A DNA stretch of 64,000 nucleotides from Collinsella aerofaciens (GCF_963360655.1 NZ_OY725717.1:682001-746000), one strand, 5' to 3'; positions 38,330-47,098 are shown, numbered from the stretch's first letter. Numbers and translations: made by a program. The notes: a model not told the origin generated them from the letters alone.

Positions 38330-38388
38330 GACGTTTACCCAGATAAAACCTGACAAAATAAACCTGTCCCTATTTGGTAGGTTTCGGG
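38330..38388. repeat. Family 3 hairpin repeat, copy B (inverted)
   Basis: Carries CGTTTACCCAGATAAAACCT followed by a stem-loop AACCTGTCC..., the reverse of the copies at 39963 and 44546. It lies about 95 bp before the DAHP synthase start. Confidence 0.65.
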
Positions 38389-38482
38389 GTGACAAGGGCT
38401 TGCACTTTAGCGTGCGACAGCGGATAATGCCGAACACTCGACAATACGCTTATTGCTCTTTCTATAGATTGAGGAGGCCCTT

Positions 38483-39514
38483 ATGGCCATGGAATTCAAA
38501 CGCAGGCTGCCGATCCCCATGGAGATCCGCGAGGAAATGCCGCTTTCTGCCGAGCTTACCGCCAAAAAGCAGGCATTTGACGCCGAGGTCGCCAAAGTCT
38601 TTACCGGCGAGGACGCACGCAAGGTGCTCATCATCGGCCCGTGCTCTGCCGACCGCGAGGATTCGGTGCTTGAGTACATGAACCGACTGGCCAAGACCGC
38701 CGAAGAGGTCAAGGACAAGCTCATCATCATTCCGCGCGTCTACACCAATAAGCCGCGCACCAAGGGCACCGGCTACAAGGGCCTGCTGCACAACCCCAAC
38801 CCCGAGGCTCCCGACGACCTGCTCGAGGGCGTCAAGGCCATCCGCCATATGCACCTGCGCGTTATTAAGGAAACAGGCTTCTTCACCGCCGACGAGATGC
38901 TCTATCCGTCCAACTACCAGTACCTCGTTGACCTGCTGAGCTATGTGGCCGTGGGCGCACGCTCGGTCGAAAACCAGGAGCATCGCCTGGTGTCGAGCGG
39001 CATTTCGGTACCCGTCGGCATGAAGAATCCCACTGCCGGTTCCACCACCGTTATGCTCAACTCCATTTACGCCGCGCAGGCGCACCAGAGCTTCATCTTC
39101 CGCAACTGGGAGGTCGAGTGCGACGGCAATCCGCTCGCGCACGCCGTTATGCGTGGCTACATCGGTCTCGACGGTCGCACCTACCCCAACTACCACTACG
39201 AGCACCTCGAGCGCCTGGCCGAGCGCTACACCGAGCACGCCGGCTATGCCAACCCGGCAGCGGTCATCGACTGCAACCACGACAACTCGGGTAAGCGCCC
39301 GCTTGAGCAGTATCGCATTTGCAAGGAGGTGCTCGACAGCTGCCGCCGCAACGAGTCCATCTCCAAGCTGGTCAAGGGCTTTATGATCGAGTCCTACCTG
39401 GAAGACGGCAACCAGCCGGTCGACGGCGGCGTCTTTGGCAAGTCGATCACCGACCCGTGCCTGGGCTGGGAAAAGACCGACTACCTCATCCACGAGATCG
39501 CGGAGCGGATTTAG
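38483..39514 (+). CDS. aroG: 3-deoxy-7-phosphoheptulonate synthase (type I)
   Basis: 343 residues. Condenses PEP and erythrose 4-phosphate, the first step of the shikimate pathway. Motifs: IIGPCSADREDSVLEY, IIPRVYTNKPRTKGTGYKG (PRTxxGWKG-like), IDCNHDNSGKRP, and GKSITDPCLGWE at the end. It belongs to the AroF/G/H class; which amino acid inhibits it cannot be read. GAGGAGG-like site before the ATG. Monocistronic, with a family 2 element starting on the last base of its TAG stop. Confidence 0.94.
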   Translation: MAMEFKRRLPIPMEIREEMPLSAELTAKKQAFDAEVAKVFTGEDARKVLIIGPCSADREDSVLEYMNRLAKTAEEVKDKLIIIPRVYTNKPRTKGTGYKGLLHNPNPEAPDDLLEGVKAIRHMHLRVIKETGFFTADEMLYPSNYQYLVDLLSYVAVGARSVENQEHRLVSSGISVPVGMKNPTAGSTTVMLNSIYAAQAHQSFIFRNWEVECDGNPLAHAVMRGYIGLDGRTYPNYHYEHLERLAERYTEHAGYANPAAVIDCNHDNSGKRPLEQYRICKEVLDSCRRNESISKLVKGFMIESYLEDGNQPVDGGVFGKSITDPCLGWEKTDYLIHEIAERI

Positions 39515-39660
39515 TTACGCGGTTTTACCAAACCGCGTAACGGCTCGACGCTGCAAACCCGCCAGGGCGGCAATCTGCCTTTCAACTTCGGCGGCATGAT
39601 CAAAAGATCAATGCCGCCTCGTTTCAAGGCACCTTGCTCGCTCTGGCGGGCTTTCGCTGA
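39514..39660. repeat. Family 2 stop-codon-anchored element, copy a
   Basis: Hairpin GTTACGCGGTTT/AAACCGCGTAAC (39514-39541) begins on the last base of the aroG stop. A nested palindrome follows, with outer arms CCCGCCAG/CTGGCGGG (39558-39565 and 39643-39650) and inner arms GGCGGCAT/ATGCCGCC. Conserved segments shared with copy b: TCGACGCTGC-like, CAATCTG..TTCAACTTC and TCGTTTCA..CACCTTGC. Confidence 0.75.
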
Positions 39661-39685
39661 CTTTTGCTCTACCTGCGGTGTTGGC

Positions 39686-39725
39686 GGGGTAGCTAATTTA
39701 GGATGGGGCTCTTTTAGCTACCCGC
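39686..39725. repeat. GGGTAGCTAATTT inverted motif
   Basis: GGGGTAGCTAATTT (39686-39699) and TTTTAGCTACCC (39714-39725) form a short hairpin. The same motif forms the terminal repeats of the element at 47977-48113 and occurs singly at 57485-57497. Confidence 0.6.
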
Positions 39726-39728
39726 AAA

Positions 39729-39786
39729 GTAGTCGCTGGGGACGTTCTTAAATAACTAGTCGTTTAAGAACGTCCCCAGCGACTAC
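39729..39786. repeat. Perfect 24-bp-arm palindrome
   Basis: GTAGTCGCTGGGGACGTTCT.. (39729-39752) and its exact complement (39763-39786) around a 10-nt spacer. The right arm runs into the first codons of the luxR remnant. Confidence 0.8.
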
Positions 39787-39957
39787 AAGCTCTCCAACCG
39801 TGAGGCCGAGGTTTTGCGTCTGGTTGTACTGGGCAAATCGAACCAAGAGATCGCTGACGAGCTATTCCTTGCCGTGGGCACCGTCAAGACCCACATCCTC
39901 AACATCCTGGTCAAAACTGAGCAGCAAAACCGCACGACGCTCATCCTCCACTTCTGA
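39781..39957 (+). pseudogene. LuxR-type HTH gene, 3' remnant
   Basis: Fifty-eight codons encode the end of a LuxR/GerE-type DNA-binding domain: LSNREAEVLRLVVLGKSNQ, EIADELFLAVGTVKTHILN, ILVKTEQQNRTTLILHF. No start or ribosome site; the 5' part is gone and replaced by a palindrome. It ends at TGA where the related copy at 44511-44546 reads TGG and continues WER-stop, so this end carries a nonsense change. Confidence 0.75.
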
Positions 39958-40060
39958 AAGCGCTAACCTGCCAAAAAGAGACAGGTTTATTTTGGCAAGT
40001 TTTATCTGGGCAAACGCCAACCGCCGCGGGGAAGTTGTCTCCCTTCGCGGCGGTTTTTGG
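39934..40060. repeat. Left direct repeat of the LuxR/ABC cassette
   Basis: About 125 bp matching 44513-44643 in the same orientation: end of the luxR reading frame (CTCATCCTCCACTTCTG), family 3 hairpin (39963-40017) and a terminator-like stem (AACCGCCG...CGGCGGTTTTTGG). The two copies bracket 4.5 kb of accessory genes. Confidence 0.75.
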
Positions 40061-40077
40061 TTCATGATTTCATTCGC

Positions 40078-40212
40078 CTCAATCTGTAACGCGTAGAGGA
40101 CAAATCGCCGTCTTACTGTTACAGATCGAGACGAGTTATAGAGTGCGCGTCGAATAGTCTCAATCTGTAACAGGTAGAGACGTTTTTGCCAGCCAGGTGT
40201 TACAGATTGAGA
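40078..40212. repeat. Two inverted-repeat units with TCAATCTGTAAC arms
   Basis: Unit 1: CTCAATCTGTAAC (40078-40090) and GTTACAGATCGAG (40118-40130). Unit 2: TCTCAATCTGTAAC (40158-40171) and GTTACAGATTGAGA (40199-40212). About 80 bp apart, inside the left edge of the cassette. No gene. Confidence 0.7.
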
Positions 40213-40283
40213 TGAACGAAGGGGCAGCAGCGTTAAACAAGTCCGCCGCAAAGTAATTCGGAGAGATCCGATCCTAGAGTTAT

Positions 40284-40643
40284 CTACCAGGTACGATATG
40301 TGCACTGATATTTTGTCTCAAACCCGGGCATCCCGTTGCCGCGCGGGCTTAACGCTGCACCCGTATAGAGAATCGTTTGCCCCGTACGAGAATACGAAGT
40401 TTTAAATGACAGCCTCTTGTATGTCTGATCGAAGCAATCAATATTCTCGCTCGGGTGGTTTGCAGTGGAGAACGATTTGTAGGTGTCCAAGACATCCGCC
40501 GTCACAAGACGACAAGGTGCAACAGAACCTGCATCTGGTTGCGCCGACGCATAAGTGGGAATTACGGCCATCGACAGAGCGAACATAATACATGCGCACA
40601 TTGCCTTCACATAGTTCTTCGCTACATTTCGCTTCATGGTCAT
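40284..40643 (-). CDS. Small secreted protein of unknown function
   Basis: 119 residues. Signal peptide at about 1-34 (basic MTMKRN start, hydrophobic MCACIMFALSMAVIP, likely cleavage after ASA). The mature part of about 85 residues has three Cys (APCRL, IDCFD, YQCTYR) and is rich in Thr/Ser/Tyr. I do not recognise a family. It is the last gene of the cassette, 9 bp after the fused ABC gene, so it may be that transporter's cargo or an accessory such as an immunity or bacteriocin-like protein; this is inference. AT-richer than the genome average. Confidence 0.65.
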   Translation of the reverse strand: MTMKRNVAKNYVKAMCACIMFALSMAVIPTYASAQPDAGSVAPCRLVTADVLDTYKSFSTANHPSENIDCFDQTYKRLSFKTSYSRTGQTILYTGAALSPRGNGMPGFETKYQCTYRTW

Positions 40644-40652
40644 CTTCCTTTC

Positions 40653-42563
40653 CTAGTTTTTGTTATCGTTCGTCTTGAAAAGCTGCGCGTACACATTACC
40701 GATCCATTTCGAATCACCTCCCATTTCTCGGGTAACGACACGAGAGCCATCTCGTGTGAACAATACGGAAGCATCACAAAGCGATTCGAGATTTCCGATT
40801 AGATGAGAAGAGATAATGACATGCGCCCCCCTGCCCGCATCGTCTCTAAGAGCATTCGAAACGATTGCGACGTGTCTCACATCAAGTGCATTCATGGGCT
40901 CATCCAAAAGGACGACTTCGCAATAGGACATATACGCCATCGCCACATTGAGTAATTGTCTATTTCCATCAGACAGCCTAGATACGGGCGTATTCTTCAA
41001 CCCAGTCAAGTCAAAGCGATCAAGCACTTGGTCCAAAGTGCGAGGTGAATGCCAAATTCGCCTGCATCGGTCGAGATGGAAAGCGACTGTCATGTATGGA
41101 ATCAATAGAGACGGCCCATTCGGAACCAAGAAGAATTCCTTTCTCATTTCCTCACTGTCGACACATGCTTTTGCATGAAAACAGAGAGAACCTGACACGC
41201 GCACTGATGGCCCAGCGTCTCCCCAAAGAGCATTAAGTAACGTAGTCTTGCCATATCCATTTGGCGCGACAAGACCCCATATCTGGCCAGCGGGCATATC
41301 AAACTGCAATCCCTTTGCCAGCTGGTTTTTTCCAACCGTCAACACATCCAACGACAGAGAGAGCAAGCTTTTCTCGCCCAAACTATCCGGACTAATATGG
41401 TTCCAGGCCCAGCGATTCTTGCTTTTTAGGCGCGAAAACGAGATGATTCCCAACGCACAGACAACAAGCATGCCCATTACGGCAAAGAAACAGTGCAGCG
41501 CACTGGCTTCAGGAACGAGTGATACCTCAGCTCCATTGGCGTAAGAAGCGCCGCCGAGTGCAAGCGAAGAGACAGAATAGCTCGGCACCATATACGGCAG
41601 CAACGCATGCCATGGAGCATCTTTGCTCGCATAAAACGGAAGCTGGCTTATGCCCCCCACAAGAGCGACCACCATGGACGAAATGGCCCTGCTTCTGCTT
41701 CCTGCGTATACGCACACGCCCAAACAAGCAAACATCATAGACAACGCAACCTCAAAGACAGCAAATAGCCCAAGCTGAACTAACACAGTTCTTTCGACCA
41801 CGTCACCATACTGAATGAATACGACTGGGTACTCCGTCTGACCGGCACCGTTAAGCACCGTTGCCAATACAAAACAGGGAGCCAACGCCAGAACCAAAAC
41901 CGTCATCGATGCAATGCCAGAGACGAGAACGCGGCATGCATTCATCTCTAACTTTGACAACAAAGCCCGATCGTAGAACCGCTTTCCATCCCCCTCAAGC
42001 GACATATAGAGGACGAGAACCGGAACTAAAAGCCACGCTATTGCAGGAACAGCGCCGCAATAATATGCAAGAAGAATCATCCCAGGCATTTTTGTTGTTG
42101 AGCCGTACGATTCCGGATGGGGCAGCATTGCTATGGCTCGGGGAAGACGCTCTTGGGCCTCAAGCGATAGCTCCGAATCAACGCCATTCAAATAACCGAG
42201 TCGGTATTCCTTGAGCAATAGATTGTCATAATCGGCAATCGCATCGTAATACCCTCTGGAGTCTGTCTTACTTTTAAGCGCTCTATCAAGACACGCCCTT
42301 TCGTCGGCAATGATGCTGTTAAGCTCCTGTGGGGCAGTGTCATAAACGCCGTCAGAGACTTGAGAGACCAACAATGCCCTCTGCTCCTTGATGGAACCTC
42401 TGCCATATAGATAATCTGCTCCCGTTGGAACGGATAGAAAAACCGGGATGCAGAATACGAGCGCGAGCAGCGCCGTCAGCAACATAATTCCCCGGTTTCG
42501 CGCAAGAACTTCTAAATTAAGTCGTACATATGCGAGGCAATCACAAGTCTTCACGGCAAGCAC
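40653..42563 (-). CDS. ABC transporter, fused permease and ATPase
   Basis: 636 residues. N-terminal permease with a helix at about 25-45, an extracytoplasmic loop (about 50-155) and five or six more helices to about residue 390; C-terminal ATPase with Walker A APNGYGKTT, signature LSDGN (LSGGQ degenerate), Walker B VVLLDEP and H-loop ISSHL. Fusion in the order permease-ATPase is unusual for this ABC-2-like class, which normally uses separate genes. It lies between a membrane LuxR regulator and a secreted protein. Export or immunity role suspected. Confidence 0.75.
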   Translation of the reverse strand: MLAVKTCDCLAYVRLNLEVLARNRGIMLLTALLALVFCIPVFLSVPTGADYLYGRGSIKEQRALLVSQVSDGVYDTAPQELNSIIADERACLDRALKSKTDSRGYYDAIADYDNLLLKEYRLGYLNGVDSELSLEAQERLPRAIAMLPHPESYGSTTKMPGMILLAYYCGAVPAIAWLLVPVLVLYMSLEGDGKRFYDRALLSKLEMNACRVLVSGIASMTVLVLALAPCFVLATVLNGAGQTEYPVVFIQYGDVVERTVLVQLGLFAVFEVALSMMFACLGVCVYAGSRSRAISSMVVALVGGISQLPFYASKDAPWHALLPYMVPSYSVSSLALGGASYANGAEVSLVPEASALHCFFAVMGMLVVCALGIISFSRLKSKNRWAWNHISPDSLGEKSLLSLSLDVLTVGKNQLAKGLQFDMPAGQIWGLVAPNGYGKTTLLNALWGDAGPSVRVSGSLCFHAKACVDSEEMRKEFFLVPNGPSLLIPYMTVAFHLDRCRRIWHSPRTLDQVLDRFDLTGLKNTPVSRLSDGNRQLLNVAMAYMSYCEVVLLDEPMNALDVRHVAIVSNALRDDAGRGAHVIISSHLIGNLESLCDASVLFTRDGSRVVTREMGGDSKWIGNVYAQLFKTNDNKN

Positions 42564-42678
42564 CTCCGGTTCGCAACGTACGGATCGTCGGACCCGTTGT
42601 CCGGAAGTATCGCCTTCATCGTCTGAACTGTCTGTAGACGTATGGGATGGACTTGTGACCTTGTTTGTCTACAGGCTT

Positions 42679-44412
42679 CTACCTGCCATTTTCTAAAACA
42701 TCAGCTATAAGACAAAATACCTTATCTCTAAGTTCACGCTCCGAGTGAACTCCAAGCAAGGCATAGCTCTTGCTCTTAGCCTCTTTGACGGTTCCCCGAG
42801 CAACGTTAAGATGTGCGCAAATCTCGGTGGATCCACTGCCATCAAGAACGCATGCCATGATGTCAGCATAAAGTGGCGTAAAGCCAAGCTTCAAGAAAAC
42901 CTCGCGTGCGGCATCGCGTCGATTACCCGCCGGGACTGCATCTTTCGCACGCAAGGATAGCAGCGAATAAGTCAGAAGGATAAGTACGACAAGGAACGCG
43001 GTCACGCGTAAAGCAGGCAAAAGGCCGTCAACGGCCTCACCGCTCCCAACGGACTCAAAGAAAATGTACAGTCGACTTACCACATCGTGAACCCAGAACG
43101 TTGCCCCAGCACCCACAGACACCGAAGAAAGAGTAAGTTCGGGCGAAAGGCACAAATGCATTTCAGACATCCACCGTATAGCCGCATGGCAACACAGGGC
43201 CAAAAGCACTATAGCTATCGACAGGATTATCACATCATGCTCAAAGCCGAAGCATATGAGGATTTCCTCGATGCCCATTCCAGACGCATACATAAACAGG
43301 AAGCAGGCGAAGACTATCCTGCAGCTCCGATTGGACGATAAGGACCTCAGTGATTCTGAACGGTGATCATGGCCTTTTGTTGCGTCGAAATGCCACGTAT
43401 CCTTTGACAAAAGAAGTCCAGCTGTCGCCTCTGAAATGCTTTTATATCCGGTTTTAGTCAAGGCCCGCGACAAATAGGTACGGGCGGTAGACGGGGAAAT
43501 ATCCAAGGCAGAAGCAATCTCCTCGTACGTTTTTCCCTCTATCCTCATAGAGAAAACCGCGGACTCCCTTTGAGAAAAACCCAAAGTCGCAGGGATATCG
43601 GCAACTGCAGAGCGTTTTCCTCCTAATTTGGCATCCGCAGAAAAAGCGCTCGTTAAGTCGGGTAAGGATCGCATTATGGCCCTGACAAGGATGCTGCCCA
43701 AGACAGTCACCAGAAGCAGTGCGATCTCTTGATGCCCACCAAAGCTCAGGAGCACAGCACCGATGTTTATATTGCGCGAAAACAAACAATCCAAATCAAG
43801 AACAACGGCAGCATTACCAAACGCAAGAGGTTCGACGAGCGAGGCAGCAACCCCCATCTCGGCGTTAACGGAAAGGAAAGAACCGACGGACTCCATCAAC
43901 GGGGCGAGAAGAAACTGAAGGCCAACAAGCAAAGCAATCAAGAGTACAACGGGGCTGTAAAGGGCGAGCTCAGGATACCCATGGAGAACAGGGCCATCGA
44001 CTACATGTTTCCCCGTTGATCCCGCACGCATGTTTGCGAATTCACCGCCAAGCGCCCAAGAACAGCAAGCGACAAGCAAGGGGGCTAGCAACAACAAAAT
44101 GAACGCGAGCGCCGAAACCACACCATGAAATTGATGAAACACATTAAGAGATACCGTGAACATCGCAAGAAGTGCAATATCTACGAGCATAAGTCCAAAA
44201 AGCCGTTTGGAAATACCCGGTCTCACGGGGCGAGAGATGAGACCCACACAGAAGCCCGAAAGCAGATGCAGGCCGATAAGAACGGTGCCAGAAAGGCCCG
44301 CATAAATACTTGGCGCCATACAATACAGACCAGCCGCCCCTATAAACAACATAATTGAATGCCAGAGGAACGAGCGCTTCACGTTTTGTAGATTAGCCGC
44401 CTCGATTGCCAT
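42679..44412 (-). CDS. Membrane LuxR regulator with two HTH domains
   Basis: About 577 residues from MAIEAANLQ (ATG 44410-44412, AGGAG upstream). Six or seven membrane segments (about 15-245), a LuxR/GerE HTH at about 277-337 (LGFSQRESAVFSMRIEGKTY, EEIASALDISPSTARTYLSR), four more membrane segments (about 365-490), and a second, more divergent HTH at about 509-575 (TEICAHLNVARGTVKEAKSK). Coriobacteria have many membrane LuxR proteins with one C-terminal HTH; an internal one as well is unusual. Likely controls the ABC/secreted-protein genes downstream. Confidence 0.75.
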   Translation of the reverse strand: MAIEAANLQNVKRSFLWHSIMLFIGAAGLYCMAPSIYAGLSGTVLIGLHLLSGFCVGLISRPVRPGISKRLFGLMLVDIALLAMFTVSLNVFHQFHGVVSALAFILLLLAPLLVACCSWALGGEFANMRAGSTGKHVVDGPVLHGYPELALYSPVVLLIALLVGLQFLLAPLMESVGSFLSVNAEMGVAASLVEPLAFGNAAVVLDLDCLFSRNINIGAVLLSFGGHQEIALLLVTVLGSILVRAIMRSLPDLTSAFSADAKLGGKRSAVADIPATLGFSQRESAVFSMRIEGKTYEEIASALDISPSTARTYLSRALTKTGYKSISEATAGLLLSKDTWHFDATKGHDHRSESLRSLSSNRSCRIVFACFLFMYASGMGIEEILICFGFEHDVIILSIAIVLLALCCHAAIRWMSEMHLCLSPELTLSSVSVGAGATFWVHDVVSRLYIFFESVGSGEAVDGLLPALRVTAFLVVLILLTYSLLSLRAKDAVPAGNRRDAAREVFLKLGFTPLYADIMACVLDGSGSTEICAHLNVARGTVKEAKSKSYALLGVHSERELRDKVFCLIADVLENGR

Positions 44413-44512
44413 AAATTCAAAGCTCCTAGATAGCATTTTGGCTATTTTAACATCGTCCCCAGCGTTAAAAAACTGTTACCCGAATTAATCAATATGCCCC
44501 CTCCGCTAAAAG

Positions 44513-44643
44513 GCACCACGCTCATCCTCCACTTCTGGGAGCGCTAACCTGCCAAAAAGGAACAGGTTTATTTTGGCAGGTTTTATCTGGGCAAACGTCC
44601 AAACCGCCGTAAGGGAGTTGCCTTCCCTCGCAGCGGTCTTCTA
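44513..44643. repeat. Right direct repeat of the LuxR/ABC cassette
   Basis: Matches 39934-40060: CTCATCCTCCACTTCTGGGA (encodes the luxR C-terminal TTLILHFWER-stop), family 3 hairpin AACCTGCCAAAA...TTTTGGCAGGTT (44546-44583) with its TATCTGGGCAAACG tail, and the weaker GCCGTAAGGG...GCAGCGGT stem. Confidence 0.75.
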
Positions 44644-44653
44644 GCAGAAAAAC

Positions 44654-44774
44654 CAAGTGAGTAGGCTTTTTGCAGAAGGCCGAGCACGCCCTAAAACGCC
44701 ACAGCTCTGACCTGCAGTTTTATAGATCATTTGTCGCGATGTGCTCGGCAGGTTCAAAAAAGTCTACTCACTTG
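44654..44774. mobile_element. 121-bp element with terminal inverted repeats
   Basis: CAAGTGAGTAGGCTTTTT and AAAAAAGTCTACTCACTTG form near-perfect ends; an inner stem GCCGAGCAC/GTGCTCGGC lies within. Non-coding, MITE-like or a structured RNA. Confidence 0.6.
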
Positions 44775-44800
44775 TATCTGAGACGCGCCAGATTGGCAAA

Positions 44801-44838
44801 AACCGCCGCGAAAGGGCCCCTGGTCCCTTCGCGGCGGT
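44801..44838 (-). terminator. Terminator after the Bce-type permease
   Basis: ACCGCCGCGAAAGGG and CCCTTCGCGGCGGT pair around CCCCTGGT; the minus strand continues TTTTTGCC. Confidence 0.8.
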
Positions 44839-44875
44839 CATACGCCTCTGATTTTGCGACGGTTTTGTCCGCTTG

Positions 44876-47098
44876 TTACTCGCTGTAGCGGGTGGCAATG
44901 GCGGCTCGCACCATGCCGGTGCTCATGAGGTAGGTCACCAGGAAGTAGCCACCGTATGCTGCCAGGAAGATTGCACAGGTGAGGCCCACGGTGCCGCCGA
45001 TGCTCATATTTCCGAAAATGCTCACCAGCTCGATGATCACCTTAAGTGCCACAAAGGAGTGCGCCAGGCCCACTGCCAGCGGGAACAGGAAGAATACCGC
45101 TTGCTGCGCCATCACCGAATGACGAATCTGGCGGTCCTCACAGCCGATCTGTGCCAGCACACGATAGCTGCGGCTGCCGTCGGCCACGTTGGAGAGTTGC
45201 TGGATCGACAGAATCGCCGCGCATGCAACGACCAATACAAAGCCGATGTAGATGGCTAGGTAGCTAATAAGACCGTTCATTTGCGCTGCTTGCGTGTACA
45301 TCTCGGAGCGTGTGATGAAGGTTCCCCACGACCCCGACTCCTTGCCGTCAACGAGCAGATTGTCGAGCACAGTGTATTTAATGCTCTCGTCTGCCTCGGT
45401 CGTATCCATCCCCTGTTTGTAGTTAACGAGCAGGCTACTGGAATACGGCTGCAGATTAAGTTGGGACAACAGCTCGTCGGCAACGACGACGGTACCCGGA
45501 TTACTGCCCATCGCCGAGTTGGCGATGGCCGCCGTATCTTCGTCCGACTTATCGGTTGCGGGCTTGAGCGTATGCCCGCCCAAGGTAAGGGCATGGCCGC
45601 CAGCCATATACTTGGTGTACAGGTCGACCAGCTCGCCGCCCATATCACATGTGAGCAGATACTGGTCGTGACCGATGTGCACCGGCTCCTCGCCCATCAT
45701 CTGACGCAGTTTGTTGTACTGGCTCGCCGGCGTCACAAACAGACCCATCGTATCGGCATTGCTACCCCCGAACGCCTTGGGGAGCTTTTCGCCCATGGTC
45801 TTGCACATCTCACTTGGAGTCACCGATGGATCCGAACCGCCAAACGGGTAACTCAGATACGAATCGATCTGCACATGCTCACCGGCAACATCGGCAATAT
45901 TGACCTTCTTGCCGGTCTCGTCGTTGTTGTCCGCCGACTTGCCCTTACGATCGCCGTGCCATGGATCGCCGTGCCATGCGGAGTACAAATCGACCGTACT
46001 ATCGGCCAGCACCATGCGATCGGCTTCAGACGGATTGATGTACTCTTTGTAGTAGTCGAGCGTATCGGGCGTGTAATAGACATACGTCTGTGACACGTCA
46101 ACAGGGTTATAGCGCTCCAGGTTTTCGTTCATCACATTGGCAATCGACATACCGCACGTCACCGAGGTGATGGCCAAAAACAGGAGCATCGCGATGACGC
46201 CCATCGAAAAGCACACCGTGTTGACCTTGGCCGCAAGCTGGCGCACGGTAAACATGTTGAGGCCGCGCCAATACACGCCGCGCAGGCTCTGCAGCAGCTT
46301 GATGAGCATGCCCGAGAGTCCCCAGAACAGGGCAAAGGTGCCCACGGTAACCATAGCGGTCGTAATACCAAACTGGTTCATGGCCTCTTGCAGCTTGCTG
46401 TCCGTCGCGGTTAGCGGGAACCCATCACGTAGCAGACGGTAATAGGCCACGCCCACCAGCAACACGCCCACGGTAAAGATGGCAATCGCGATCCAGGGGT
46501 TGCGTGTCTTGATGCTCTCGTTGCGACGCTCGGCACCCATAAGCTCGATGAGTTTGGTACGACGTACGGCGCGAAGGTTCAGCAGTAGCGTGAGCACAAA
46601 CATTACGAGCATGCAGGCAAGGGTCAGATTGAACGCATGCACCGAGAAAAAGAAGTGGAAATTGGCGATCTGTGTCTTAAAGAGCGAGGCCGTAAAGAAC
46701 GTCATGAGCTGGGAGAGTCCCACACCCAGCACAATGCCGGCGACAAAGGCCACGACCGATACTATCACGGTCTCGAGCGCCATGATCGTGGCGACGCGCC
46801 CACGCCCCATGCCGAGCACCTGGTACAGGCCAAACTCCTTCTTGCGGCGTTTCATGATGAAGTTATTGGCATACACCATCAAAAAGGCCATGACACCGGC
46901 CAAAAAGTACGTCAGGTCGCCGAGTATGCTGCCCATAACCTGCGCCAAGCCCTCTTCATCGATGCCGGCGATGTCGACCTGCATCGAGATGGTGTTAAAG
47001 GCATAGAAGACCGTGACGCCCAGGGTGAGCGTCAAAAGGTAGACGAGGTAGTCGCGGCCGGCGCGGCGGACGTTACCCCAAGCGAGTTTACAGAGCAT
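44876..47098 (-). CDS. ABC transporter permease, BceB-like
   Basis: About 740 residues from [20 protein letters not shown]. FtsX block of helices at about 15-300, then a large extracytoplasmic domain (about 330-590), then three C-terminal helices. This ten-helix layout with one big external loop is that of BceB-type permeases that sense or remove peptide antibiotics such as bacitracin. No two-component system is adjacent, although BceAB pumps often have one. It overlaps the ATPase gene end by 11 bp. Confidence 0.85.
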   Translation of the reverse strand: MLCKLAWGNVRRAGRDYLVYLLTLTLGVTVFYAFNTISMQVDIAGIDEEGLAQVMGSILGDLTYFLAGVMAFLMVYANNFIMKRRKKEFGLYQVLGMGRGRVATIMALETVIVSVVAFVAGIVLGVGLSQLMTFFTASLFKTQIANFHFFFSVHAFNLTLACMLVMFVLTLLLNLRAVRRTKLIELMGAERRNESIKTRNPWIAIAIFTVGVLLVGVAYYRLLRDGFPLTATDSKLQEAMNQFGITTAMVTVGTFALFWGLSGMLIKLLQSLRGVYWRGLNMFTVRQLAAKVNTVCFSMGVIAMLLFLAITSVTCGMSIANVMNENLERYNPVDVSQTYVYYTPDTLDYYKEYINPSEADRMVLADSTVDLYSAWHGDPWHGDRKGKSADNNDETGKKVNIADVAGEHVQIDSYLSYPFGGSDPSVTPSEMCKTMGEKLPKAFGGSNADTMGLFVTPASQYNKLRQMMGEEPVHIGHDQYLLTCDMGGELVDLYTKYMAGGHALTLGGHTLKPATDKSDEDTAAIANSAMGSNPGTVVVADELLSQLNLQPYSSSLLVNYKQGMDTTEADESIKYTVLDNLLVDGKESGSWGTFITRSEMYTQAAQMNGLISYLAIYIGFVLVVACAAILSIQQLSNVADGSRSYRVLAQIGCEDRQIRHSVMAQQAVFFLFPLAVGLAHSFVALKVIIELVSIFGNMSIGGTVGLTCAIFLAAYGGYFLVTYLMSTGMVRAAIATRYSE

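Noticed and set aside
37905-38482. Small genes inside the 38-kb intergenic region
   Set aside because: Frames here lie across terminal repeats of the MITE-like element and lack ribosome sites.
40078-40212. CRISPR array
   Set aside because: Only two units, arms inverted rather than direct, and no cas genes.
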